Notes: generated from the letters alone by a model not told the origin. A DNA stretch of 64,000 bases from Sweltsa coloradensis (GCA_024449915.1 JAMZAV010007106.1:16919-80918), one strand, 5' to 3'. Positions 1-10,300 are shown, counted from the first letter of the stretch. Program-made: numbers and translations.

Positions 1-489
1 TTAAGAACCACTTGTTCTCTGATACCTCCTAAAGTCCTTGGTGTCACCTAATTGTTGACCTGTATTCTGTGGTACACTGTTACATCATCTAGATTGTCAT
101 CTTGAAGTAGGTCTGTTATGGCCATTGTTTTGAAACTGAAACCACATTCTTGAGGCACTGCTCTGTTATTACGTTTAACATCTTTGATGTCCATGAGATA
201 GTTATACAACTTTCTGCCATACTCTGTTAATGGTATGTGTTGCTCAAGAGATGGAAGGCTATTTCTGACCAATATACTTTGGACTAAGTGCTTGTGAACA
301 CCACGAGGGTATTTTGTTAATTTTTGGGAGGTTATGGATTTCGGATTCAAATGGAAATGTAAATGTCGCCCAGAGTGGACCACATCTACATACTGACTCG
401 ACCAGATGTACGGTACGTTGAAGGTCATTTGCCTTGTCTCCGTAAAGTAACTGCATATCCCCAACAAAATCTAGCAACGCATTTCGCAT
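1..489 (-). pseudogene. Broken transposase-like gene, 3' end
   Basis: Two overlapping minus-strand frames (489 to 259, then about 340 to 48) together make one protein end. The first carries LLYGDKANDLQRTVHLVESV followed by CGPLWATFTFPFE, a pattern like the C-terminal region of animal CACTA/En-Spm-like transposases and related DUF4218-type proteins, in which a conserved GPLW..F.FE block follows a HL..SV helix. The reading continues in the other frame after about position 335 (KYPRGVHKHLVQSILVRNSL), so one frameshift separates them. The stop lies at 48-50. The upstream part is absent: the SINE at 488 abuts its 5' side. I infer a dead fragment of an autonomous DNA transposon; the superfamily is uncertain. 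Confidence 0.5.
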
Positions 490-706
490 TTCAGGGAAAT
501 TTCCCCTTCCCTTTGACTACCTCCCCGACGGCGACGACAATGACAACACGGACGGATGATGACACAGACGGAGACGACCACGACGTGGGGGAACCCCTGC
601 CCTCCCCATACGCTTGTGGCTGGTTCTGACCAGCACAGGCCTGTCCACCCTTTGTCCCCCGCGTCATCCCTTACGCCCCTCCCTTCGTCTTGATTAGCCA
701 AGCCAA
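488..706 (+). repeat. SINE family A, copy 1 (5' and tail truncated)
   Basis: This matches the body of the 345-bp SINE defined by the full copy at 8,491-8,835: CTTCCCTTTGACTACCTCCC, the GACGGCGACGACAATG block, CACGACGTGGGGGAAC, and the CGCGTCATCCCTTACG end region. The first 100 or so bases and the ATAAATATGAGACG tail are missing. An open frame runs through it because the element is GC-rich and has few stops; this recurs in most copies and is not a gene. Confidence 0.85.
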
Positions 707-712
707 ATTTCA

Positions 713-1648
713 CAACTTTAATTAACTGAATGCTGGGTTACGATATACGATGACGCAGTTGTGTTTATGTTTAGAGTTAGGAGATACCGATAGTCTTTTG
801 GATCCACTGCTGTTGTTGCCAAGAGGTTTCATCCTTTTTGGAGTATTATTTCTGTTGTACAACTGGCTACTGTTTTTACGTGAAGTCGCAGATGTGTGAT
901 AACGTATCTAGCTAGGAGATAGCGATGGTCTTCTGGATCCACTGCTGTTGTTGCTGCTTGTTGCCTTCAAGCATTATAGGGCCAACCGCTACAAGATTTT
1001 ACCTTCTTTAAATACTGACGGGACTTGGTCACATCATGCTCGGTGTTATTGCTGCTGCTGCTGCTGCTGGCGGCCATCTTGGGGATTGACCCCCTTTCAG
1101 TGTTTGTTTGGGTGGTCAAGTTCCCGGTCTTCATGTATGTCCCCATCAGGGCCACTAAATCGGGTGGATTCTATGAAAAGGAAAGTGGTAGGCGGAGATT
1201 TTGTGTTGCTGTATCTTTTTGGCAGCTTTTTTTCGTTGTTGTTGTGTTCTGAGGAGGTAATGGTTGCCGGGGATATTCCGTATCATTTCCATCTGAAAGC
1301 ATATCTACTCTTGCAGTAGCGCCCTCGTGAGTTACTGAAAAATGTGTAATGGTTTTCACATTCATATGCAGTGACTGCATTTGTAATTGCTCTTGAGAGC
1401 TAAAATATGTAAGTATGAATGTGAATTTCTAGGCTTTTGATATCCCCACACGACTTTCTAATTTATTATGACACTTCTTAATACACTTCACACCCGTGTT
1501 ACACTTAATAGTCTAAAATAAGAAGAATTTTTACTGATTGTAAACCTAAATTTGTTTGCCACACATTTTCAGACCCAGACATACCTATCCAATAGCCCAA
1601 AATTTACGTCAGTCCTTGACGCACTGCAATAGAAAGTGATGTCCAAAC
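713..1648. other. No gene seen; short repeats
   Basis: No supported gene. There is a diverged direct repeat (about 776-832 and 908-962, sharing GGATCCACTGCTGTTGTTGC) and a (GCT)6 microsatellite near 1,051-1,069. Open frames here overlap these repeats and show no recognisable domain. Confidence 0.5.
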
Positions 1649-1929
1649 TCACAACATCTTTGGAGGGACATGAAATTTAACCCGAAGTCGTCGGCTGCCA
1701 ATCGTAGTGTCGACTTTCTGGACTCCACATTTGCCACAGCTTGTTAGAACATAGCCTCCACAGGCTCCTTCGACTAGTCGCTTATCATCAACTTTGTCAG
1801 AATTTATCAATTCATAATCTGCAAGTTTAAGCTGTTTTACTTTTAGCAGAAATGTCTTTATACTGTTTTTATCGATGTGAAGCAAGTGGCAGAACCTAGC
1901 AATACGAAGTTTTTCACGCCTTTGAATGA
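1649..1929 (-). CDS. Candidate terminal exon, unknown protein
   Basis: An open minus-strand frame of about 93 codons runs from a possible acceptor (TTTCCTGACCAG, AG at 1,931-1,930) to a TGA at 1,651-1,649. It encodes a basic start (RREKLRIARFCHLLHIDKN), a lysine-rich helix-forming stretch, and a cysteine cluster CGGYVLTSCGKCGVQKV that could bind a metal. I do not recognise the family. It sits downstream, on the same strand, of the exon at 2,677-2,969 and could belong to the same gene, but no connecting exon was found. A fragment of a transposase is an alternative. Confidence 0.3.
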
Positions 1930-2290
1930 CTGGTCAGGAAATCTTGTTAAAAACTTATTCTTAATAGCTGCATGGCTTTGCTCTTGAACAACTGAAGGAC
2001 ACCATTCGAATCATTATGCATAGATCTGCGCGAAAAAGAATACTATGTATGACAATTTTTTTATGACGAGCCAATCACCAACAAGCAAACTCAAAACTCC
2101 CCACTCCTTAGAACCTAGCCTACTTATTTCCCCTGCCAGTTCAAAACAAACTATAAGTTCTTTGAAATTGTTCTAAAAACGCATGCGCAATGAAAATTGG
2201 CATGGTTGTTGTAAATATCTCGCCTTTCTCACGACTTGGACCATGCGCCTTGCGACCCTGAACTAATTGTGAATGATGCTTTAATAAACC
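1930..2290. other. Intergenic or intronic, no gene seen
   Basis: AT-rich, without an open frame or repeat that I can recognise. Confidence 0.4.
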
Positions 2291-2294
2291 TTAT

Positions 2295-2660
2295 TATAAA
2301 TAGGTAAAAGTAGGCCTAGGCCAAGGCCTTGGGCCTAACGTGCAATGTGTGATGCACAACGTGCTTTTTGGTTGAAATGGTTTTGAGAACAACGTAGGCC
2401 TATGCCTATAATTTGTAGGGCTAGGCCTAGCCTAGGCTACAGGGTTTAATAAAAGTGAGCTGGGGGCTGGCTTTTAGCTCACATGTAGGCCTAGGATCCC
2501 ATGTGGGATAGGGCCTAGAATTAAAATAGACCCTAGTCATAGGCCTATCAAGCCTAGGCCAAGCCTAGGGCCTAGGCCTAGGCTAGGCTAGGGGCAAGCC
2601 GGACAAAGTCCAGTCTAGGAGGCGTAGGGCCTAGGCCTATTAAAGTTAAAATAGGCCCAA
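2295..2660. repeat. TAGGCCTA-rich palindromic tract
   Basis: The tract is dense in the palindromes TAGGCCTA, GGCCTAGGCC and CTAGGCCTAG, for example near 2,310-2,340 and 2,560-2,600. The same vocabulary recurs at 26,800-27,060, 33,066-33,085 and around 52,400. It forms an irregular, self-complementary low-complexity sequence and not a clean tandem array. Confidence 0.7.
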
Positions 2661-2676
2661 GCCTATATTTTCTTAC

Positions 2677-2969
2677 CTGCCATCTCCATTATATTAGTCT
2701 CGTAGAAGCCAGCCAGCGGATTTCCTGAAGCACTGAGACTTTTTTCCAACAACCCATCTAACGCCACGAGCTTTTGTGGGTCATTTTGGCACGATGCTAA
2801 AAAACGCTTCAAACATTTTACCTTTGGGTCCGGCAACCAAAACACGTTATAAATTACACCTTCAGTAAAGTCAGTCACGTCTAAAGGTTTAAAATTCCGT
2901 ACATAGTCCACAGGTACTACCTCAATTTTCTTATCCAACAGATACCCTCTAAACAACTTTCACAAACAT
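2677..2969 (-). CDS. Candidate 5' coding exon, unknown protein
   Basis: A minus-strand frame encodes about 95 residues beginning near ATG 2,969-2,967 (MFVK) and ending at a strong donor, GCAG|GTAAGA, at 2,677/2,676. Visible features are KKIEVVPVDYVRNFKPLDV and a WLPDP turn. The N-terminal VVP pattern recalls the short domain that starts some BEN-domain proteins, but this is a weak resemblance. The ATG and the main frame differ by one base (MFVK, then a shift into LFRGYLLDKK), so either the true start lies elsewhere or there is an indel. Non-coding TAGGCCTA sequence directly follows the donor, as expected for an intron. Confidence 0.4.
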
Positions 2970-3027
2970 TTTGTGTGCAAGATGGATTAAATTAAATTTA
3001 AAAAAAAATATATATATGATAATAATA

Positions 3028-3264
3028 GGGCCATCAAAGTCTAACTCGCAACCTTCTCGTGGTTTGGCCCGTGAGTAGGGGGTGGTTCACTCCCTGAAAC
3101 TAATGGCGAGCTCTGGGTCGTCGTCGGGGAACCTTCCCTCTCCCTTTGACTACCTCCTCGATGGCCACGACAATGACAACACGGACAGACGGAGACGACT
3201 ACGACGTGGGGGAACCCCTGCCCTCCCCATATGCTTGTGGCTGGCTCTGACCAGCACAGGCCTG
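3028..3264 (+). repeat. SINE family A, copy 2, 5' part
   Basis: It starts with GGGCCATCAAA like other full copies and runs to GACCAGCACAGGCCTG, where a hAT-like element interrupts it. The remainder of the SINE resumes at 3,907. A 20-base gap in the ACACGGACGG region distinguishes this copy. Confidence 0.9.
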
Positions 3265-3906
3265 CAGGCGCGTAGGAAGAGGGGGGAATGGGGGGAGTTT
3301 CCCCCCCCCCACTTTTTACCGTGACCCCCCCACTTCAGAATCTTAGAAATTCTGTCTCGCCGTAAATACGCACGGAAACAAATTCTAAATAACGAATTTT
3401 CAATTTTGAATTTCCCACTGTGATTCTTTTGTTTTTGTAAATGAGTAAAAAGTACATTGTAAGGCTAATTGGCACACGTAGCGTCGGGATGTTGTGACAC
3501 GGTATTGCAGTCCGTATACTGGGGTACTGGGGTGTGTTTAACGAAGACTTGTTTGTGGCTGGTTAGTTTAAGTTATGGCTTGACACTGACAGTGGAAGGA
3601 AGGAGAACCTCAGAACAATGAAGAAAAGACCTTCAGCTCTTTTGAACTGGCTCAAAAGCCATGCATGGTCTATCTCTTAACTATTCCAACTTTATTTTTA
3701 TTTTTATAGTTTTTACTGTACAAAAATACATTAATTTGGTATTGCATTCAGCCCACGATTTTTTTCTAGAACGCACCAAACACACTCTAAAAACCTCATT
3801 TTCAAAATTTTCGCCTGCGGCGCTGTTGTTGGGGGGCTTCGCCCTCCAAACCCCCTGTGCTTGGCAGCAGATTTGTTGTTCCCCCCCATTCGAAAAAGAG
3901 TTCCTG
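3265..3906. mobile_element. Non-autonomous hAT-like element nested in a SINE
   Basis: A 642-bp insertion flanked by a perfect 8-bp duplication CAGGCCTG (3,257-3,264 and 3,907-3,914). It begins CAGG and ends CCTG; the end regions share G-rich runs in inverted orientation (GGGGGGAATGGGGGG at 3,281-3,295 and the complement of CCCCCCCATTCG near 3,885). An 8-bp target duplication with CAG-type ends is the hAT signature. No transposase is encoded, so it must have been moved in trans. It contains C-runs near 3,301-3,312 and 3,325. Confidence 0.75.
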
Positions 3907-3986
3907 CAGGCCTGTCCCCCCGCGTCTGCCCTTACGACCCTCCCTTCGTCTCAATTAGCCAGGTTGCGCAATATCCAAACAATCAA
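3907..3986 (+). repeat. SINE family A, copy 2, 3' part
   Basis: This continues the SINE interrupted at 3,264: CCCTTCGTCTCAATTAGCCA and an abbreviated tail, GCAATATCCAAACAATC. The ATAAATATGAGACG segment is missing from this copy. Confidence 0.85.
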
Positions 3987-3989
3987 AAA

Positions 3990-5105
3990 TTAAATAAATT
4001 AAATTTGAATTAAATGGTCAACTTTTTTAATACAAAAATAATCTACGTTTATATTTTGGACATAGGTGCCCTTGAAGTTTGAGTATCAGTTTAAAGCCAC
4101 GATACTTCACCACATTGCATTGCATAAACTGTACTTCAAATTGATTAAACATGTCAATTAAATGTCCCTACACATCATCACACTTAACACATCCAGAGTT
4201 TCAGGTGACCGACCCATGATATTAATCAATTTGAGTTCTTTATTTGGAGTTTTATTTACTGGACCTGATACCTGCTAACCCCTCTTGTGAAAAGGTTATT
4301 GTATTCTCTCCACGTTTTGGGTACTCAAGGTTCAATGTAAAATATATGCACAGAAGTGTGAACGTTGCCGTTAAGAAGTCACCGATGCCATCTACCAGCA
4401 CAATCCCTCCTCCCATTATGGACCATTTTCCCCCTCACGGAAGGATAACCACATTCTCGGTCAACTGTATTTCTTCGTCAACTGCATCGTTTTCTGACTA
4501 TAACAGAAGCACATAGGACAATAATCCAGTAATTCACATTGCATGCATATAGGCTATATACTGCAGTGGCATCGCATGAAGAGAGTTTGGATTATATAAG
4601 ATAATAGAGTAATTCCACCAGAAATCAATCAGAGGTGGTTGCTGAACCATTTTTTTAAATTATGCACATAGATAAGTGCGTATATATGTAGGTTACAAAT
4701 CAGTTCTCTTAACATTTTTAGAGCAAACCATGTCCGATATGGTCTGTTGTTGTTGTTGTTGTTGTATATTTTAAGAAATACGTGTCTAGTTGTAGGCCTA
4801 TGTAAAGTGTGTGTAAAAGAGCATTAGTGTCAATTAAGTTCTTCAGATATTATTTTCATGCATTTGACACAAAAGACTTCCCTTGAATAAGATTCAGTTC
4901 AGGATTGACTTTCGAAAGAAAGGGAAATGGAGTGTAACCCTTTGTTAATAACTTTTTCTGAAATCTGAGTGGATCAGAACAATAAACAACAAAACTGAAC
5001 AGAGTATTAATTATTTAAGAAATTAGCAATTTGAGGAAAATTTAATTCTAATTCATGTATGTACGGTACTTATATAAATTGTTCTTGGCTTGGAGTTTGA
5101 TACTT
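3990..5105. other. No gene seen
   Basis: AT-rich sequence with a (GTT)6 run near 4,747-4,764. Short frames exist around 4,244-4,516 but have no recognisable domain, splice context or repeat relationship. Confidence 0.4.
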
Positions 5106-5107
5106 AA

Positions 5108-6886
5108 CTAAATTGGAGATACCACGTCACAGAATTGCGCAAACGATGTATGTTGAAATTAAACATCCTTAAAGTTCTTAGTAACACTTCATGGGGTGCG
5201 GACAGGACATGTCTTTTGGATATATATGGCTCACTGGTTAGGTCCGTAAAGGACTATGCCTGTTGGGTCTACTCGTCGGCCCGTGATTCCATCTTGAAAC
5301 TTCTCGATACTGTCCACCACAGTGGTCTCCGGCTGGCGCTGGGTGCATTTCGGACGAGCCCCGTTCTCAGCCTGTATGCTGAGGCAGGAATGACCTCCCT
5401 CGCAGAAAGACGGAACTACTTGCTGGGCTGATACGTATTGAAGATCCGGGCAATGCGTAACCACCCATCTCATAACGCTCTTTTTGATGAGAGATTTGTC
5501 CGTCACTTCGATACCAAACCTTTGGCGACCCTTCCTGTCGGATTACGTTGTAGACATCTTTTTAGAATTTTAAATTTTGATGTACCCAATCTATTGAGTT
5601 TCGTTTTGAGCCGAAACCCTCCATGGCTACTTCCGGAACCTGAAATTTGTTTCGACCTTTGCCGATATAATAAGTCCACAACATCAGATGTAATTTTCAA
5701 AACTAGTTTTCAAGCTATTTGTCACAAATACCATACCTTTAAATTCATTTTCACTGATGGATCTAAAACCGGCTCGAAGGTTGGTTGCGCTTACTATTGT
5801 GGCGGCAGTGGTGTTGGTTTCAGACTTCATGACATGTGTTCTGTTTTTACTGCTGAAATGTATGCCATACGAGAAGCTTTGAGATATATTATGAAACAAA
5901 GATGCGGAAGCTTCATGGTATGTTCAGATAGTTTAAGTGCACTTCAGGCACTCCACGTCATGTTCTCTTCTCACCATTAAGTAATTGACATTCAGTTCTT
6001 CATGGAGAAACTTCATGCGAGAGGCTACAAAATCATGTTCTGCTGGGTCCCTGGTCATGTAGGTATCTCTGGCAACGAGAAGGCTGACTTGGCAGCCAAG
6101 GCTGCAACGCAAAAAGCATCAACTGATTTTGACCTCGTACCTGTTCCTGATGTCCACAGTGGGTTCAAGAACCATATGTTGAAACTAGGTCAGGATTGTT
6201 GGAATGCTTTGCAGAATAATAAACTGCGCCGTGTGATGCCCTGTCTTTCACTGAAAGTACGACCCCCTTCTTCCATACTTTCTCGTCGTGAGGAGGTTGT
6301 ATTGGCGCGAGTACGAATAGGGCACACCCACCTCACCCATGCCTATCTTTTTACCAGAGATAAGATTGCTCCGATTTGCGACACGTGTGATGTGTTTCTA
6401 TCCGTTCATCATTTGTTGACTGACTGCTCTAAGTATGATGGTTTGAGACTCCAATTAAATTTAAATCTATCATATGAAGAACTTTTGTCTTATGAAAACA
6501 GTGAAAAACTTATCAGATTTCTAAACCTTAGCAATCTGATCGACAAACTATGACAGTTCATATAAAAATTAAAAATCCATGAAGCATGTTGACTTGCTAT
6601 TCATTATGACGACGTTGGCAACGGTTTCCTGATAATGATTATGATTATGATTTGGTAATTTGACATTTTCTACATATGACAACTTTAGCATGTATACCTT
6701 TTCCCGATTTGGCTGTCTACAAATATATCGACCTTGGCAATTCTTTTTATGACAATGATATGAAAAACACATTTAACCTTATTAACCGTATTTTACATTC
6801 ATACATAGTGAACTAAATATCTTAGAGGCGCAAATAATCTTTGCCGTTGAAGCGCCCTAAAACTACTAATACTAATACTAATACTT
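5108..6886 (+). pseudogene. 5'-truncated non-LTR retrotransposon (I/jockey-like)
   Basis: One plus-strand frame from about 5,111 to TGA at 6,551-6,553 encodes the end of a reverse transcriptase and an RNase H. The RT thumb carries LKVLSNTSWGADRTCLL. RNase H shows FTDGSKTGS (first Asp), a Glu in FTAEMYAIREAL, CSDSLSAL (second Asp), and WVPGHVGISGNEKADLAAK (His and last Asp). A C-terminal zinc knuckle CDTCDVFLSVHHLLTDC follows RIGHTHLTH. Two in-frame stops, TGA at 5,429-5,431 and TAA at 5,978-5,980, make it dead. A 3' UTR ends in a short (TACTAA) repeat at about 6,862-6,886, the usual tail of such elements. Everything upstream of the thumb is missing, typical of 5' truncation. Confidence 0.85.
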
Positions 6887-7436
6887 GGTTGGATTGGTGT
6901 ATGACTTTAGGACCTATGTTAATTAAAACCCATACATTAAAGCTAATTGGTTATGATAATAGGCTACATTTTTTAAACTTATTCCATACAATGTAGGGCC
7001 TAGGCCTACCTTGTTGTTGAACGAATCAATAGTAGTAGTAGTAGTCTTTATTTTGTTGTTTCATAGTTCATATTATTCTTATTAATAAACAACAAAAATG
7101 GCGAGGTTCATTCCAACTGGGAGTGATCTTCCACCTAACCATGTAATATAGGTAATATTAAAGTACACAATAGTTATATAAAATATAAGCTTATAGTTAA
7201 AGAGGTAATTAGGCCTATATATAATTCTAGATACTAGTGTATTATAGAATACAAGTTAAGAGTTAAGAAAATGCAAGATACAGTTATTAATTAGTAATAA
7301 TAATATAACATTGTCTCATGTTTGTACTTAGGTATATATAGTTATTACGAATTAAGATTCAAACTTTGAGATGTGCTTTTGGTGTTTTGGTGTAACAGTT
7401 TATTTGTTATCACTGTCTAGGAACTCTTGGGTGCTG
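6887..7436. other. AT-rich, no gene seen
   Basis: It contains (GTA)5 near 7,030-7,043 and a TAGGCCTA patch around 7,000. No coding signal. Confidence 0.4.
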
Positions 7437-7555
7437 TGGCCCGTGATTAGGGGAGTTTTTCTTCCTGAAACTAATGGCGAGCTCTGGGTCGTCGTCGGGG
7501 CACTTTCCCCTTCCCTTTGACTACCTCCCCGACGGCGACGACAATGGCAACACGG
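7437..7555 (+). repeat. SINE family A, copy 3 (3' truncated)
   Basis: It matches the SINE from TGGCCCGTGATTAGG to GGCAACACGG and then switches abruptly to (TG)n and the antisense coding remnant of the zinc-finger pseudogene. No tail or target duplication is evident. Confidence 0.85.
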
Positions 7556-7561
7556 TGTGTG

Positions 7562-8078
7562 TGTGTGGCAACACAAAATTTCTGTGGCCTCTTTCGGCCA
7601 AATGGCCCTGCCTGGTTTTTTAATAATTGTTCTAACGTCGTCAACAAAAACCCTGACCATGGCTCGACGGTCAGATGGTTTAGGTCTTTCTCCTTTGGAT
7701 AATGCTTCCAACATATCTGCTGGTGATTTTGACCAATTTAATGTCGGTGCTGCACTTTCTAGTTGAAATGTTGGTAGGCCGGTTAGGTTCTGATGGTTCG
7801 GTGGTTTGGTTGTGAGACTAAGAGAGGTGTTCAGGTCTTGTGGTGTAGAATCTGGCACAGGAGTACTTAAAAGTGGTAGAAGGTACGGATACAGGAGGAG
7901 TTGCTAGATTACTTGATAATTTTAAAAGAAGCTTCCGGTTTTGGATTTGCGTTAAAAAATCTGCTAAGTCAGATGCTTCAATTGGTAAAAGGTCTTCTAC
8001 ACACCACACCCCTACACCTGTTTCCAAATGCTGTACCGCTCTTTCAAGGACATCATCACTGATGTTGTTGAAATACAA
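7562..8078 (-). pseudogene. C-terminal part of amplified zinc-finger/SAM-like gene
   Basis: Minus-strand coding remnants. One frame reads ISDDVLERAVQHLE, then VEDLLPIEASDLADFL and IQNRKLLLKL, resembling the second half of a SAM-like domain. After one frameshift near 7,870 a Ser/Pro-rich linker leads into KGERPKPSDRRAMVRVFVDD, a conserved block I associate with SAMD3-like and related multi-copy proteins of fish and invertebrates. The sequence stops abruptly where the SINE fragment at 7,437-7,555 begins. Its position directly behind the next pseudogene segment, on the same strand, suggests it is the tail of the same gene with internal sequence deleted around 8,060. Confidence 0.5.
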
Positions 8079-8477
8079 GCGACTATTGCAGGAATTTGAC
8101 TTCCTTTATAGAACAACCCATCCGTTTCTAACAATTTTAGATCCGACAAAAGTCTTCTCCAAACAACTTCTTGTCCAAAGAATTTGAAATCCTTTTCAAG
8201 AATCAGCATGACAAGCAATAGATTATCGACATTGGAACGATGGTGAGGATGGAAATTTCCGAGAGTAAAGTAAACTACTAAAACCTTATGCTTTGATTTA
8301 GCGGACCCCAAGGGATTGACAACCTCAAATGCGTCTTGATACAGAAACAATTCTAATGAAAGCTATTGATTATTTTGAAATATTTCATTACTTTGGAAGA
8401 CTGTTCTATCTTCAAACTCCGTTAATATTTTGTGATTTGGTACAACTCTTCGGTCAATTTGTAGTTGTACTGATTTA
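8056..8477 (-). pseudogene. Middle part of amplified zinc-finger gene
   Basis: The minus-strand frame contains YQDAFEVVNPLGSAKSKHKV, followed by YFTLGNFHPHHRSNVDNLLL and EKDFKFFGQEVVW. This block is characteristic of an uncharacterised, highly multiplied gene family found in fish, cnidarians and echinoderms; I recognise it by pattern only. Upstream the frame (VVPNHKILTEFED) runs back toward the SINE at 8,491, which was inserted inside this gene: the coding sequence continues on the other side at 8,849. A TAG interrupts the frame near 8,350. At about 8,060 the family sequence ends and the SAM-like tail begins, implying an internal deletion. Confidence 0.55.
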
Positions 8478-8490
8478 TCTTTCAATAAAG

Positions 8491-8835
8491 GGCCATCAAA
8501 TTCCAACTCGCAACCTTCTCGTGGTATGGCACGTGATTAGGGGAGTTTTTCTCCCTGAAACTAATGGCGAGCTCTGGGTCGTCGTCGGGGCACTTTCCCT
8601 TCCCTTTGACTACCTCCCCGACGGCGACGACAATGGCAACACGGTCGGATGATGCCACAGACGGAGACGACCACGACGTGGGGGAACCCCTGCCCTCCCT
8701 ATATGCTTGTAGCTCGTTCTGACCAGCATAGGCTTGTCCACCCCTTGTCCCCCCGCGTCATCCCTTACGTCCCTCCCTTTGTCTCGATAAGCCAAGTTGC
8801 ATAAATATGAGACGTTTAAGCAATATCCAACCCAA
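8491..8835 (+). repeat. SINE family A, copy 4, full-length reference copy
   Basis: The best-defined copy, 345 bp, flanked by a perfect 13-bp target duplication TCTTTCAATAAAG (8,478-8,490 and 8,836-8,848). It starts GGCCATCAAATTCCAACTCG and ends with GCAATATCCAACCCAA, a variant of the CCAAT-repeat tail seen in other copies. No convincing tRNA A and B boxes or 5S promoter are visible in the plus orientation, so its origin is unresolved. It disrupts the zinc-finger pseudogene. Confidence 0.92.
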
Positions 8836-8848
8836 TCTTTCAATAAAG

Positions 8849-9793
8849 TCTCTAGTGTATGTTTAATCGGAATATATATTGTGCAAATCAAGATTTTCCC
8901 AGATCGTTGGCACCAAGATATATTTCCTGGGGTGCAACCAAGTTGAATTGTTTCTTGTAATTACACTTCCGTATATGGTCACTGTGAACACTTAGAGATG
9001 CATCGTCTTTATTATTATGCATTGTATACAGGGTATCATTCTGCATGCACTTTGACACAATTGCAGCAACTTCTTTGGGGACAATCCCACGTGATTTTAA
9101 TTCTGATTCAAGAGCATTTTTTATATTAAAATGGGTTATCTCAGTTATGTTTTTCAAATCTTCCACTATTACATGTACAGTACTGGTTGGTAATAGCGAT
9201 TTAGCCTCAAGTTTTAGATAGAATTAGGAAATGTGGTTTTCTACTTCCTTAGTACTGGCAGTACATTGATTATAACTATCGTCATTCAAAGTATAATATT
9301 CATCGCCAGAACAACTTTCATCTTGGTTTACAATTTCAATCAATAATTCTTCGTGTAGGCCTACATCAGTGTGGGAGGAGTCTACAGACATAGGGCTAGG
9401 CCTAGTATCGCTTTCGTCAACATTTTTTCGAAGTGGTGTATAATCTTTATGATATCTACAGATATGAACATTAAGAACCTTTTTGCCCTTGAAGATTTTA
9501 TTGCAGTCTTCAAAAGGGCATACCATCTCATTGCCCATTTCCAAATGTTGTCTTGTATGTTTAATTAGTTCAGTCATAGAATGGAAACATTCTTCACAAA
9601 ACTCATGCTTACATACAAATTTCAGGTTGTGGCTATCTCGTTGTAGATTATGTCTTATCATTTGGGGTTTATTTGTGCCATGATCTCTAGTTATATGGTT
9701 TTTAAATGAATTAAAAGAAGAAAATGTGCGGATACACTTTAAAATCCAATAGTGAAATCCAGAAAGAAGAAGAAGGCTTCCAGAAACTTTCAT
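8849..9793 (-). pseudogene. N-terminal C2H2 zinc-finger part of amplified gene
   Basis: Two canonical C2H2 fingers on the minus strand: CKHEFC...H..RQH (C-x4-C-x12-H-x3-H) and CPFEDC...HICRYH (C-x4-C-x12-H-x4-H), preceded by a degenerate third (SFKNHITRDHG). An acidic Ser/Asp-rich stretch follows, then TAA at 9,226-9,224, and the same frame continues: FYLKLEAKSLLPTSTVHVIV, EVAAIVSKCMQN, NYKKQFNLVAPQEIYLG. A frameshift near 8,890 leads into FAQYIPIKHTLETLLKD just before the SINE. Order and motifs fit the multiplied family to which the next two segments also belong. The in-frame stop, the frameshift and the SINE make it a pseudogene, although part of the damage could be sequencing error. Confidence 0.6.
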
Positions 9794-10230
9794 CGCAATT
9801 GGAGTATCAGTTTAGCCGGAATTGTGTTAACAAAAACATAAAAATTCGATGAGAAAAAATAAGAAAAACGAAAAAAGATCGTAAAGTTGCGATTTTAATG
9901 AGAAATAATCTTTCGATTGCGCTAAAAAAACGTGGCAGTTCTAAGTTCAGAGATTTCGAAGGCCTCCAGAAAGTTTCATCGCAATTGGAGTATAAATTTA
10001 GCCTGAATCGTGTTAACAAACACACTAAAATACAAATAGAAAAAAAACAAGAAAATAGAAATTAAATCTTAAAATTGCAATTTTCATGAGAAATAATTTT
10101 TCGATCGATTTTTTGAACCGTGCATTTCTAAGTTTAGAGATTTCAAAGGTCTCTAGAAAATTTTATTGCAATTGTAGTATCGGTCAAGCCGGAATCGTGC
10201 TAACAGACTCACAAAAATACAAAAAAAAAG
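9775..10230. repeat. 187-bp tandem repeat, about 2.4 units
   Basis: Units start at 9,775, 9,961 and 10,148 with GGCCTCCAGAAAGTTTCATC variants followed by GCAATTGGAGTAT and, later, TGAGAAATAAT. Spacing is 186-187 bp, with an estimated 80-90% similarity judged by eye. The repeat abuts, and slightly overlaps, the 5' end of the zinc-finger pseudogene. Confidence 0.75.
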
Positions 10231-10244
10231 AAAGAAATATTTTT

Positions 10245-10300
10245 TTTCCAGTGTAGTGAAATGGAATCTTCGTTTCGCTCGCTACGCTCATCCAAAAAAA
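10245..10300. repeat. Short dispersed repeat end, shared with 59,870-59,920
   Basis: GTGTAGTGAAATGGAATCTT followed by CGCTCGCTACGCTCATCC occurs here, and in inverted orientation at 59,872-59,918. It is probably the terminus of a transposable element of which two ends are present in the window. Confidence 0.6.

Noticed and set aside
3082..3324. A recurring open frame beginning MASSGSSSG... or its antisense in many SINE copies
   Set aside because: It recurs because the SINE is GC-rich and stop-poor; the frame is interrupted differently in each copy and has no domain.
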